A stretch of 48,081 nucleotides of DNA from a bacterium (lineage in GTDB: Bacteria; Myxococcota_A; Bradymonadia; REDH01). The notes under the pieces were generated by a model. It ran no database searches. It was not told the origin of the DNA and saw only the letters and a list, made by a program, of their open reading frames with translations. Position 1 is the stretch's first letter, and each line of letters starts with the position of its first letter. The translations under genes and the position numbers were made by a program. Positions 16,684 to 24,703 of this stretch are shown one piece after another. The stretch covers positions 1 through 48,081 of the forward strand of contig JAUICO010000025.1 in NCBI GenBank assembly GCA_030427825.1, in the 5' to 3' direction.

Positions 16684-17856
16684 TCAGCTCGCTACGAGTT
16701 TCGCCAGCCAGCCGAGTCCGAACCACGCGCCGGCGGCAGACCCCATGATCGACATGAAGATGACGAGCAGGGTGCGGGTGAAGGCGTTGCGGTAGAAGCC
16801 CTTGAAGGTCTGCACATCGTCCGGGATTCTCTCGGCGTCAGCTACGGTCGGCTTACGGAACCACGCCTCAGTCAGGCCTACCGGGACGCCGACAGGTAGC
16901 AGCGGGTTCAGCGAGGTGATGGGGGACATCAGGAACGCGACGGCGATGCTGGGCAGCTTCGCGCCTGCGATGAGTGTTCCCAGGGCGGCGAAGACGGAGT
17001 TCGGAAGGACCCACGCCATGAGCATCTCATCGGCGCTGGACCAGTCGTTCTTTCGGACTCCGATGTAAAAGGCCGCGATCACCGCCATCGGGATCGCCCA
17101 CTTCACGACGCGGGTCCATGTTTTCGGCTCTGGCGTCGCGTTGAGAGCGTCGCGGTCGATGTCGTCGTCAAAGTGCCTGGTCATGCCGGGCACGTGGCCG
17201 GCGCCGACAACCACCACGACCTTGTCGCCGGTGGTCTCGCGCAATTTCGAGACCATGAAGAGATCGCGTTCGTCGATCAGCGGCTCCTTTACTTCGGGCA
17301 GTACGCGGGCGAACTCTTCGAGCATCTCGGAGAGCTGTGCCTGCTCTTTCAGCTGCTCGATGGTGTCGTGGTCGACCTCGTCGCCGTTGCCCGCGAACAT
17401 CGACTCGAAGAGGCCGCCGGCGAGGGTGATCTTCTTCCAGAAGCCGATGTTGGCCCACGTACGCTTGAGTGTGATCTGTATCTCGCGATCAACGAGGGCG
17501 ATTCGAGCGCCCACGTCATTCGCGGCCTTCGACGCCTCAAGCATCTCGGCGCCCGGTTTGACTCCGAGCTTCTGTCCGAGCCGTCGCTGGTATGCTCCGA
17601 TCGCCAGGTTCGCGAGCAACATCAAAGACTTGCCCTCGCGAATCACCTTGAAGATGTCGAGCTTCTCCCAGCGCTTCTCATCGATGAGGGCTGCGTACCG
17701 GGTGTCGCAGAGTTCAATCGCGACGACGTCCGGCTGGATTTCTTCGATGACTCGGCGCACTTCATCGACGCTCTCTGACGAGATATGAGCCGTGCCGACC
17801 AGGTAGAAGGTACGGTCTTGTCGTTCGATGACGGTGACGTGATCGGAGAGTTCCAT
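16684..17856 (-). CDS. TraB/PrgY-family integral membrane protein
   Basis: A 390-residue protein. The N-terminal TraB domain has the conserved LVGTAHIS (19-26), followed by the ELC and R(Y/F)..L elements (AIELCDTRYAALI), a central charged region, and the second conserved motif VVVVGAGHVPGM near 215-226. The C-terminal third has four membrane segments (roughly 244-260, 275-296, 304-330, 362-385). The TraB/TIKI fold is metalloprotease-like, with the GxxH and GH motifs supplying possible ligands; members act in pheromone shutdown in Enterococcus, and other bacterial roles are unknown. ATG at 17856 has GAGG 5 bases upstream. It diverges from lhgO; the gap contains GAAGGG/CCCTTC arms at 17880-17905. 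Confidence 0.85.
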   Translation of the reverse strand: MELSDHVTVIERQDRTFYLVGTAHISSESVDEVRRVIEEIQPDVVAIELCDTRYAALIDEKRWEKLDIFKVIREGKSLMLLANLAIGAYQRRLGQKLGVKPGAEMLEASKAANDVGARIALVDREIQITLKRTWANIGFWKKITLAGGLFESMFAGNGDEVDHDTIEQLKEQAQLSEMLEEFARVLPEVKEPLIDERDLFMVSKLRETTGDKVVVVVGAGHVPGMTRHFDDDIDRDALNATPEPKTWTRVVKWAIPMAVIAAFYIGVRKNDWSSADEMLMAWVLPNSVFAALGTLIAGAKLPSIAVAFLMSPITSLNPLLPVGVPVGLTEAWFRKPTVADAERIPDDVQTFKGFYRNAFTRTLLVIFMSIMGSAAGAWFGLGWLAKLVAS

Positions 17857-17918
17857 CAGAGCCTCGTTTCAGGAGCCGCGAAGGGTTAGGGTCCGGCAGC
17901 CCTTCACGCAACGGAATT

Positions 17919-19127
17919 GTGAGCGACACCGCCGACATCGTTGTCGTCGGGGCGGGCATTGTAGGGCTCGCTCTGGCTGCAGAATTGACCCGCCGCGACG
18001 CCGCGGCGCGGATTGTAGTGGTCGACAAAGAGCCTGCTGTGGCCGCCCACCAGTCAGGCCGCAACTCGGGGGTGCTTCACACCGGCGTCTACTATGAGCC
18101 GGGGTCGCTGAAGGCGCAGTTGTGCACGGCGGGACGCCCCCTGGTGGAAGCGTTCGCTGAGCGGTGGGAGCTCCCGTGGCAGCGCTGCGGCAAGGTGATC
18201 GTCGCGAGCGATGAGTCAGAGATCGATCGCCTGAAGGCGCTGTATCGACGTGGCGTGGCGAACGGGGTTCGCGTGGAGATGCTCGATGTGCGTGGGCTCA
18301 GGGCGGTCGAACCGCACAGCGCGGGTGTTGCCGCGCTGCATGTGCCCGACGCCGGAATCATCGACTACGGGGCCGTCTGTAGGGCCCTCGCGGCTCAGCT
18401 TGTTGAGTCCGGCGTCGAGCTGCGCCTCGGCGCACGTGTGACAGCGATCGCCGGTGCCGACGGGACTGTTGGCGGTGCTGCTCTGGTCACCACAGATCAA
18501 GGCGCGCTCTCGTGTTCGCGGGTGGTGACCTGTGGCGGGTTGTATTCGGATCGGCTGGCGCGGATGACCGGCCACGCGCCGGACCTGCGCATCGTCCCCT
18601 TCCGCGGAGAGTATTATCGCCTGGTTCCGGCGCTGGCGGAGCGTTGCAGGGGCCTTATCTATCCGGTCCCCGATCCGAGCTTCCCATTCCTGGGTGTGCA
18701 CCTGACCAGGCGAGTCTCGGGGCACGTAGACGTGGGCCCGAACGCCGTTCTAGCGGCTGCCAGGGAAGGGTACCGACACCGCGACGTTGACCCCGCAGAG
18801 CTGGCGGAGTCTCTGTCGTGGCCGGGTCTGCGTCGCCTTGCGAGGGGCCACTGGCGCGCTGGAGCCGCCGAGGTCCTCCGATCTCTGAGTCGGCGGCGAT
18901 TCGCAGCGGCCGCAGCCGGGCTGCTTCCGGGCATCGAAGCAACGCACCTTTTGCCCGCGCCGGCGGGGGTGCGCGCGCAGGCGTTGCATCGTGATGGCAG
19001 CCTCGCGCAAGACTTCGTGATCACCGGCGATGAGCGCATTGTGCACCTGTGCAACGCGCCGTCGCCCGCCGCGACTTCATCTTTCGCCATCGCGGGGGTG
19101 ATCGCGAGCCGATTGGGATTATGTTAG
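17919..19127 (+). CDS. lhgO: L-2-hydroxyglutarate oxidase/dehydrogenase
   Basis: A 402-residue FAD enzyme of the DAO superfamily. The N-terminal FAD motif VVVGAGIVGLALA is at 8-20. The segment HQSGRNSGVLHTGVYYEPGSLKA (around 44-66) is a strong fingerprint of LhgO/L2HGDH, as are PDAGIIDYGAV, PFRGEYYRL and YPVPDPSFPFLGVHLTR. It oxidises L-2-hydroxyglutarate to 2-oxoglutarate and passes electrons to the membrane quinone pool or to oxygen. The start is GTG with only a weak ribosome site. No csiD or gab genes are adjacent, so here it probably has a metabolite-repair role; that is inference. Confidence 0.92.
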   Translation: MSDTADIVVVGAGIVGLALAAELTRRDAAARIVVVDKEPAVAAHQSGRNSGVLHTGVYYEPGSLKAQLCTAGRPLVEAFAERWELPWQRCGKVIVASDESEIDRLKALYRRGVANGVRVEMLDVRGLRAVEPHSAGVAALHVPDAGIIDYGAVCRALAAQLVESGVELRLGARVTAIAGADGTVGGAALVTTDQGALSCSRVVTCGGLYSDRLARMTGHAPDLRIVPFRGEYYRLVPALAERCRGLIYPVPDPSFPFLGVHLTRRVSGHVDVGPNAVLAAAREGYRHRDVDPAELAESLSWPGLRRLARGHWRAGAAEVLRSLSRRRFAAAAAGLLPGIEATHLLPAPAGVRAQALHRDGSLAQDFVITGDERIVHLCNAPSPAATSSFAIAGVIASRLGLC

Positions 19128-19170
19128 CGTTGGAGCGTCGCTCCGTAGACCTTGAACCCCGGAATCATCG

Positions 19171-20109
19171 ATGTTCGCACCGATCGAAAGCAGCTCACGA
19201 CTCCTTGTTTGTCTGACCTTCCCAGCCGACCCCTACGTCGACAACTTTGAGATCGCAGAGACGGAGCAGCATGCTCTCGCGCAGGCGCAGCATATCGCCA
19301 AATCGACCGGCGCGGGTATGGATCTGCTCTATGTTCGAGAGCGAATGTACGAGTCTCTGGCGGATCGCGTCGCTGAGTTCGAAGGCGACCATCTTCGGCG
19401 TACCCGCGAGGCCATGAAGGCGATTCAGCAGAAGTGCATCGCCGCCGGTACGGACACCGAAATCCACTTCGCAAACGGGATGGCCTGGTTTGAGATCATC
19501 AAGCATGCCACGGCGCTGAACTCCGGCATGATCGTCGTGAGCGCGCGGCGTGATAAGTCGACGCGCAAAGACGGGATCGTGCTCGGTTCGACCGCACGCA
19601 AGATTGTACGCAAGAGTCATGTCCCTGTGTGGGTCGACAAGGGCACACGTACAGAGCCTGTCGTACACGTCATGGCAGCCATTGACCTCAGCGACGCCAG
19701 TGGCCGGGTACTTGAGGCCGCGGATTGGGCGGCTTCGACCTACGTGGCGAAGAAGTCGATTCTGCACTGCCCGGACTACAGCGGCGAGATCATATTTACG
19801 CGCATGCCGGACGCGATGGCTCGCAAGGACGAGTATCGCAGCGAGGTTACAATGAGCGCGGTCAACTCGATTCGCGAGCTCACCGATGACGACTCGTCAT
19901 GGAACCTTGTCGTAGACCCCAGGCGGCCGGCGAAGGCGATTCCGGAAGTGACCGAAGAAGAGGACGTTGACCTGGTGGTCCTCAACTCGGTGTCACGCAC
20001 AGGCATCGCGGGCTTCATCATTGGAAACACCGCCGAGAAGATTCTCCACGCGATTCCTGCATCGATGCTCGTGCTGAAGCCCGAGGGTTGGTCGTCGCCT
20101 GTCTCGTAG
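19171..20109 (+). CDS. Tandem universal stress protein (two USP domains)
   Basis: A 312-residue cytoplasmic protein with two USP folds. Domain 1 spans about 10-165 and ends with GSTARKIVRKSHVPVWV; domain 2 spans about 168-305 and ends with GNTAEKILHAIPASMLVLKP. The G-x2-A-x-KI(V/L) stretch is the part of the ATP-binding loop that can be seen in each domain. UspE-like tandem proteins help survival in stress and stationary phase. The first domain has an unusually long insertion of helix (E..LADRVAEFEGDHLRRTREAM). Neighbours (lhgO before, alkaline phosphatase after) do not give a clear functional link. Confidence 0.85.
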   Translation: MFAPIESSSRLLVCLTFPADPYVDNFEIAETEQHALAQAQHIAKSTGAGMDLLYVRERMYESLADRVAEFEGDHLRRTREAMKAIQQKCIAAGTDTEIHFANGMAWFEIIKHATALNSGMIVVSARRDKSTRKDGIVLGSTARKIVRKSHVPVWVDKGTRTEPVVHVMAAIDLSDASGRVLEAADWAASTYVAKKSILHCPDYSGEIIFTRMPDAMARKDEYRSEVTMSAVNSIRELTDDDSSWNLVVDPRRPAKAIPEVTEEEDVDLVVLNSVSRTGIAGFIIGNTAEKILHAIPASMLVLKPEGWSSPVS

Positions 20110-20205
20110 CCGCGCGTATTGCAGCGAACCTGATCTTCCGCGGTCTTGACGTCCGCGTTGATGGGACCCCACAAGGCCGACGATTCGACCCTGTTGGAGG
20201 CTCAC

Positions 20206-21885
20206 ATGAAGAACGGCGCCCTTCCCAATTCTCTATTCGCGATCTGCGCGGCGGCGCTCGCGCTGGCCCTTGGCGCGTGCGGCGCGAAATCGCCCCAGGT
20301 CGAGGCGGCAGCGGAGCCCTCACAGGTGAGTACCGTGGTCGAGGCTGCCGCTGAGACTCCGGTCCGCAACGTGATCCTGATCATCGGTGACGGCATGGGT
20401 CCGCAACAGATCGGACTGCTGGAGCAGTTTGCGCGCAGGGCTTCGCTTTCGCCCTACGGCGACGACGAGACCGCCCTCAGCCGTATCGCGCGCGAGAGTA
20501 CGGTTGCGCTGTCGCTCACCGGCCCGGCGGATGCCCTCGTGGTCGATTCCGCGTGTTCGGCAAGCCAGCTGGCAAGTGGTGTCGCATCGCCCGGTGAAGC
20601 GCTCGGTGTCGATGTTGACGGCAACCCCGTCCCCAGCGTCCTTGAGGTCGCTCGGGCGCACGGATGGGCCACCGGCCTCGTGTCCGACACACGAATGACC
20701 CACGCGACGCCCGCCGCATTTGCCGCTCATCTGCCCCATCGCTCGTTTGAGAACGAGGTCGCCGTAGCGATGATCGAAGCAGGCATCGACGTATTGATGT
20801 CCGGAGGCCTGCGATACTTCACGCCTTCATCCGTCGGTGCCGATGAAGAAGCAGCAGAAGCCTACGCTGCGAGCTTTGGAATCCCATACATTCCGCAGAG
20901 TCGGCGCGACGACGAACGCGACCTGCTGAACGAAGCGCGAGCGTCTGGGTACGAGCTTGCCTTCGATGCCGGGCAGCTGGACGAAGCCGTAGCGTCAGAT
21001 CGCGTGATCGGCCTCTTCGCGAATTCGTCGATGATGAACGGTATCGTCGAATCGGAGTTCCTCGCGAATCCGAACCCCACCCTGCAGGGCGCGCGGCAGC
21101 CTACCCTGGAGGAGATGGCCACGGGCGCGCTTGAGGTGCTCTCACGCGACGCCGAGGGATTCTTTCTGATGATTGAAGCCGGCCAGATCGACTGGGCCGG
21201 TCACAACAACGACGCCGGCCACCTCCTGCACGAGCTGTTGCGTATGGATCGAATGCTCGACGGCGTGTTTGAATGGGCAAGAGACCGGGACGACACACTG
21301 ATCGTGGTGACTGCGGACCACGAGACAGGCGGCTTTGGATTCAGCTACCATCGTGCCGACGTCCCTGAGGCACAGACGATCCCCGGCGGTGTGTTTGAAA
21401 ACACGCCGTACCAGCCCAACTTCAACTTCGGTCCGGTCGACGTGCTGGACGGAATCTATCAGCAGCGCGCTACCTACGGTGACCTCATCTACGGCTTCGC
21501 GGACCTGCCGGAACAGACCCCCGCCGCGTTGGTGGATCTGGTCAACAGTCAGACGCAGTTTCCCATCGATGCAGAGGACGCGATCGCCATCCTCTCTCGG
21601 GAAGAGAACCACTACCACGTCGAAGGGCACCCCTACCTGAGCGCGAGGGACTGGCCGGAGTTTCACGACTTTGAGGCCTTCTATGTTTACGGCAACGGCA
21701 CAGCTACCGGGCTGCTGGCGCGCGCTGTGGCAGAGCAGCAGAGTGTTGTGTGGGGCACCGGCACACACACGGCCACACCGGTACCCGTGATCGCGTGGGG
21801 TCCCGAATCGGCGCGCTCAAAGTTTGCGGGAATCATGCACCACACCGAAGTGGGTGCTGCGTTGATCGAGGCCGTCTCGCGATAG
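20206..21885 (+). CDS. Alkaline phosphatase, lipoprotein type
   Basis: A 559-residue phosphomonoesterase. The signal peptide ends in lipobox LGAC, so it is predicted to be lipid-anchored. The metal-site strand is NVILIIGDGMG (55-65), the nucleophile is Ser115 in VVDSACSASQLASG, and later metal ligands are in IDWAGHNNDAGH and VTADHETGGFG, with the final His in GTGTHTATPVPV. All core PhoA-family elements are present, so it should release phosphate from organic esters outside the cytoplasm. The frame is open from 20146, but ATG at 20206 is preferred because TTGGAGG precedes it and it gives a clean signal peptide. It converges with the ferritin-like gene across 26 bases. Confidence 0.92.
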   Translation: MKNGALPNSLFAICAAALALALGACGAKSPQVEAAAEPSQVSTVVEAAAETPVRNVILIIGDGMGPQQIGLLEQFARRASLSPYGDDETALSRIARESTVALSLTGPADALVVDSACSASQLASGVASPGEALGVDVDGNPVPSVLEVARAHGWATGLVSDTRMTHATPAAFAAHLPHRSFENEVAVAMIEAGIDVLMSGGLRYFTPSSVGADEEAAEAYAASFGIPYIPQSRRDDERDLLNEARASGYELAFDAGQLDEAVASDRVIGLFANSSMMNGIVESEFLANPNPTLQGARQPTLEEMATGALEVLSRDAEGFFLMIEAGQIDWAGHNNDAGHLLHELLRMDRMLDGVFEWARDRDDTLIVVTADHETGGFGFSYHRADVPEAQTIPGGVFENTPYQPNFNFGPVDVLDGIYQQRATYGDLIYGFADLPEQTPAALVDLVNSQTQFPIDAEDAIAILSREENHYHVEGHPYLSARDWPEFHDFEAFYVYGNGTATGLLARAVAEQQSVVWGTGTHTATPVPVIAWGPESARSKFAGIMHHTEVGAALIEAVSR

Positions 21886-21911
21886 ATGTCAGGCGGCTGA
21901 CGGCACGACCC

Positions 21912-22370
21912 TCAGGAGCTGAAAGCTTTGATATCGCCCGGCTTTCGGAGCATCTTGTTGACCTCGTCGAGGTGGCCTTCCTCCTCGGCGATCAGCTCGC
22001 GGGCGTACTCCTCCAGGATCACCGACTTGCCTTCGACGGTGCGCATCAGCTCGTAGTACATTTCTACGGCTTCCCTCTCTGTGGCGAGACTCTCACGTAG
22101 AATGTCGCCGATGTCGTGCTTCTCTGTCTCGAGCAGCGGCCCGATACCCAGCGAAGGGTGGCCGCCGAGCATGGTCACCATCTCGCCGGCGCGGGCCGCG
22201 TGCACCAGCCCCTCTTCGGCGTTTCCCTTGAGCCAGCTGACGATAGGAATTCGGTTATAGCCGAAGACCATCAGAGAGTAGTGTGTGTATCGCACTACGC
22301 CCGCCAGTTCGGCTTCCATAATCTTGTTCAGAATATCGATGGCTTTCGCTCTGTCACTTTCATTCAGCAT
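21912..22370 (-). CDS. Bacterioferritin-like four-helix protein
   Basis: A 152-residue ferritin-like protein, started at ATG 22370 because AGGGAC precedes it and the preceding codons do not fit the family. Helix A has Glu21 and Tyr28 at the positions of the bacterioferritin ligand Glu18 and Tyr25. Helix B reads EEGLVHAARAGEM with His57 in the place of bacterioferritin His54. Helices C/D supply Glu98/Glu100 and EEEGHLDEV, which contains the canonical ExxH. Oddly, the helix-B ExxH is shifted: Glu is at -4 and Gly at -3 relative to His57, and the heme Met position holds Leu. It may store iron or act in oxidative defence, probably without heme. Upstream lies a palindromic site (22472-22490). Confidence 0.8.
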   Translation of the reverse strand: MLNESDRAKAIDILNKIMEAELAGVVRYTHYSLMVFGYNRIPIVSWLKGNAEEGLVHAARAGEMVTMLGGHPSLGIGPLLETEKHDIGDILRESLATEREAVEMYYELMRTVEGKSVILEEYARELIAEEEGHLDEVNKMLRKPGDIKAFSS

Positions 22371-22471
22371 GGGTAGTCCCTGATCCGTTGTTTGTTTGAA
22401 CGAGGCAGGCATAGCACAGTTTTGCAAGCCTTTCCAGGTGGAAAAACGTTAGATTTCAACGTGTTAATGTG

Positions 22472-22490
22472 TGTGAAAACGAATTTCACA
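22472..22490. promoter_or_regulatory. Palindromic operator candidate upstream of the ferritin-like gene
   Basis: TGTGAAA (22472-22478) and TTTCACA (22484-22490) are perfect complements with a 5-base spacer. An additional GTGAAA half-site lies at 22495-22500 and TTTCA at 22454-22458, all in a locally AT-rich stretch about 100 bases upstream of the minus-strand start at 22370. The spacing does not fit CRP/FNR (which would need 6 or 4 bases between TGTGA/TTGAT-type halves), and the sequence does not look like a Fur box. The regulator is unknown. Confidence 0.5.
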
Positions 22491-22611
22491 ATCAGTGAAA
22501 GTTTGCCTTCGATGGCGCCGTCGATGGGCGGTTTCATCGCTCGCGCTGATGCGGAAGATGAATGTGACATTCAAATTCCCGCCGGTACCGCCTGGTCTCG
22601 TGCGCCGTCGG

Positions 22612-24576
22612 CTACCGGTTTCCGGTCATTGCCGCGGCCGACGCGGCGAAGCGATCGACCGTGGCTCGAGGGAGCGTGATCTTGAAGGTCGCCTCGTTGA
22701 AGTCGATCTCCCACTCCGCGTCGCTGAAGGGGCGGTACATGCCCGTGATGCGCAGCTGAGTTTGGTTTGCGTTCAGAATTCGTCCCCATCCGGCAACGAA
22801 ACGCTCGGCGTCTTCACGGTTCTGGAACACCATGCGACCGGTCATCACCGGGTCATTCTCGGCGGTGATAGAGACGTGCATTGCGCTGGGCGGCCCGATG
22901 CCGCTCAGGCCTCGAATATTGAACTCAGATAGGGCGCCCGTTGTGATCTGAATGGCAGGGCCGTCCCGATCGGTGCCGCCAAGGTCGGTCATCTCTCGCA
23001 GCCCGCGTATCCAGCCCGCGTCGCGTTCCGGCGGGTTGTCGTCCGGCCGCACCCGCCCGGGCGCTCGGCTGCGCGCAGGGACGCGCGGCGGCGCCGCGAG
23101 AGGGGGCGGCGTGTTGTTCGCCGCCTCGGCTCCTTCAGCGCCGGGGGCGTTCGGCGGTCGCAGTACCCGCGGCCCTCCCCGAACCAGGGGGCCACGTGCG
23201 AGCGGCCCGACATTTTGTGGAGCCGGGGTGTCTCTGCTGTCTCCACGGTCACCGGTGTCGGGAGCGTCGGCTTCTGCCGCCGCTCCCGCATCCGACCCGC
23301 GGGTGCCTTCGCTCTCAATCGCTTCGATCGCCTCACTCAGGCCACGTGGTGTTGGCGCCCGACGACGGAGACCGCGCAGGTACTCAGGTCGCGTGTACAC
23401 AAACACATTTTCGGTCGGGACGTAGAAGATGCGCGGATCGATCACATTTCCGCGGTCGCGGGGGCGGCCGATAATTCGGTCGTCCTCGACGGACCAGTCC
23501 ACGCCACCGGGGAACCCTTCGCCGAGCGCCGCTGTAATCTCAGTCGGGCGGATCTGATGGACGCCCGCGATGAATGTTCGGTTCGTGCGTCGCGGATCGG
23601 CTGACGCAATCAGCATGGAATCGATCTGTCGCAGCGGGTCAATGTCAGACTCGCCGAGCAGGTCATTCCAATCGGGCGACGCTTCCAGGAGGCGGCGTAC
23701 GTTGCGGGCGTGTGGGCTGCTTCGAATGCGATCGTTGCGCAGAATGAGCACCACACGGGCGCCTTCGGGCCCCCACATTCCGATGTCGGTGGCGATCGGG
23801 TTCAGGGTCCCTTCCGGGAAGCGCTGCGCGGGCGGCAGTGTCGAGGGGTCGACGTCCTGCACCTCGGTGCTGGTGTTCGTCTCGCCGGCTTCCGCGGTCG
23901 TTTCCCGCCCCAGTGCTGCCTCGCGAGCCGCCTCGGCCGCACGTTGTGCCGCGTTTTCAACATTGCCCTGCGTGCCCTCAACCGAGTTGCTGGTAGCCTC
24001 TGCCCGGGCTTCGAGCTCGTTCGCTCGCTCTCGCTCACGGGCACGCTCTCGGCGAGCACGACGGCGACGGGCACGCTCTTCGGCCTCTACCTGTCGCTGG
24101 TGCTCCAGAGCGGCCTGCATCCGCTCGTCGATGTCAGGCGTGTTTACCGCCGGCTCTTCCGTCTCGTCTTCTGAAGTGTCGTCCGGATCGTCTTCTACGT
24201 CCGGGTCACCTTCGACGGTTTCCTCTTCGTCTTCGGTGTCGCCTTCGGACTCCACCTGTTCGGGCGCGTCTTCTTCCGGGTCGACCGCGACCATGGCTTC
24301 GTCAACGACTGTTGAGTCGTAGGTGTCCAGGCGCACGAGAGCCGCCTCGATGTCCTCGGGGGTCATGCCACTGCGAGAGTCCAGGGCGACACCTCGCGAC
24401 TCGTCAAACTTCGCGCTGACCGGCGAGCGCAGGCCGGCGAAGACAAAGAGCAGCACAATGAACGCAAAGTGTAGAAAGAGGGAAAGCGCCCAGCCCCAGA
24501 GCACCGGAGACCAATAGCCAACGCGCGATCTGACATTCGTCAGCTCGGTCAGGTCGCTATGTGCTTCGGTGGACAT
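22612..24576 (-). CDS. Membrane-anchored protein with acidic, coiled-coil and C-terminal domains
   Basis: A 654-residue protein of no recognised family. A single membrane segment lies at about 24-48. Next comes a very acidic region (about 95-150, Asp/Glu-rich with Thr), then an Arg/Glu coiled coil (about 155-225, with RARRRRARRERARERER-like runs). A folded block of about 255-420 includes WGPEGARVVLILRNDRIR and several aromatic segments. A Pro/Arg/Gly-rich disordered stretch runs from about 450 to 540, and a C-terminal domain of about 100 residues ends in RFAASAAAMTGNR. The layout resembles TonB/TolA-like spanning proteins of deltaproteobacteria in architecture only. It probably sits in the inner membrane with the bulk in the periplasm. 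The ATG at 24576 is used. Confidence 0.7.
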   Translation of the reverse strand: MSTEAHSDLTELTNVRSRVGYWSPVLWGWALSLFLHFAFIVLLFVFAGLRSPVSAKFDESRGVALDSRSGMTPEDIEAALVRLDTYDSTVVDEAMVAVDPEEDAPEQVESEGDTEDEEETVEGDPDVEDDPDDTSEDETEEPAVNTPDIDERMQAALEHQRQVEAEERARRRRARRERARERERANELEARAEATSNSVEGTQGNVENAAQRAAEAAREAALGRETTAEAGETNTSTEVQDVDPSTLPPAQRFPEGTLNPIATDIGMWGPEGARVVLILRNDRIRSSPHARNVRRLLEASPDWNDLLGESDIDPLRQIDSMLIASADPRRTNRTFIAGVHQIRPTEITAALGEGFPGGVDWSVEDDRIIGRPRDRGNVIDPRIFYVPTENVFVYTRPEYLRGLRRRAPTPRGLSEAIEAIESEGTRGSDAGAAAEADAPDTGDRGDSRDTPAPQNVGPLARGPLVRGGPRVLRPPNAPGAEGAEAANNTPPPLAAPPRVPARSRAPGRVRPDDNPPERDAGWIRGLREMTDLGGTDRDGPAIQITTGALSEFNIRGLSGIGPPSAMHVSITAENDPVMTGRMVFQNREDAERFVAGWGRILNANQTQLRITGMYRPFSDAEWEIDFNEATFKITLPRATVDRFAASAAAMTGNR

Positions 24577-24642
24577 GGTCGGGGTCTCTGCCGTGTATTG
24601 ACGGGTGGTCGCAACATCAATTCACTGCGACGCACTTCCCAG

Positions 24643-24692
24643 CGACGCTGTGACGTTGCGAGCGTCGGGCAGCAAACGGCCGGGGCGCCGTT
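24643..24692 (-). terminator. Two successive hairpins after the 24704-25738 gene
   Basis: Read on the minus strand, AACGGC/GCCGTT arms (24692-24687 and 24680-24675, 6-base loop) are followed by CGACGCT/AGCGTCG arms (24667-24661 and 24649-24643, 11-base loop). They start 12 bases after the stop codon of the upstream gene and precede the 654-residue protein gene. There is no strong T-run, so termination efficiency is uncertain. Confidence 0.4.
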
Positions 24693-24703
24693 GCGGTCTC
24701 GCT

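Noticed and set aside
22405..22445. Sigma-54 promoter for the ferritin-like gene (minus strand TGGAAAGGCTTGCA)
   Set aside because: The GG to GC distance is 8 bases instead of 10, so it does not fit the -24/-12 consensus.
22472..22490. CRP- or FNR-type binding site
   Set aside because: TGTGA and TCACA are separated by 9 bases instead of 6, and the FNR halves do not match.
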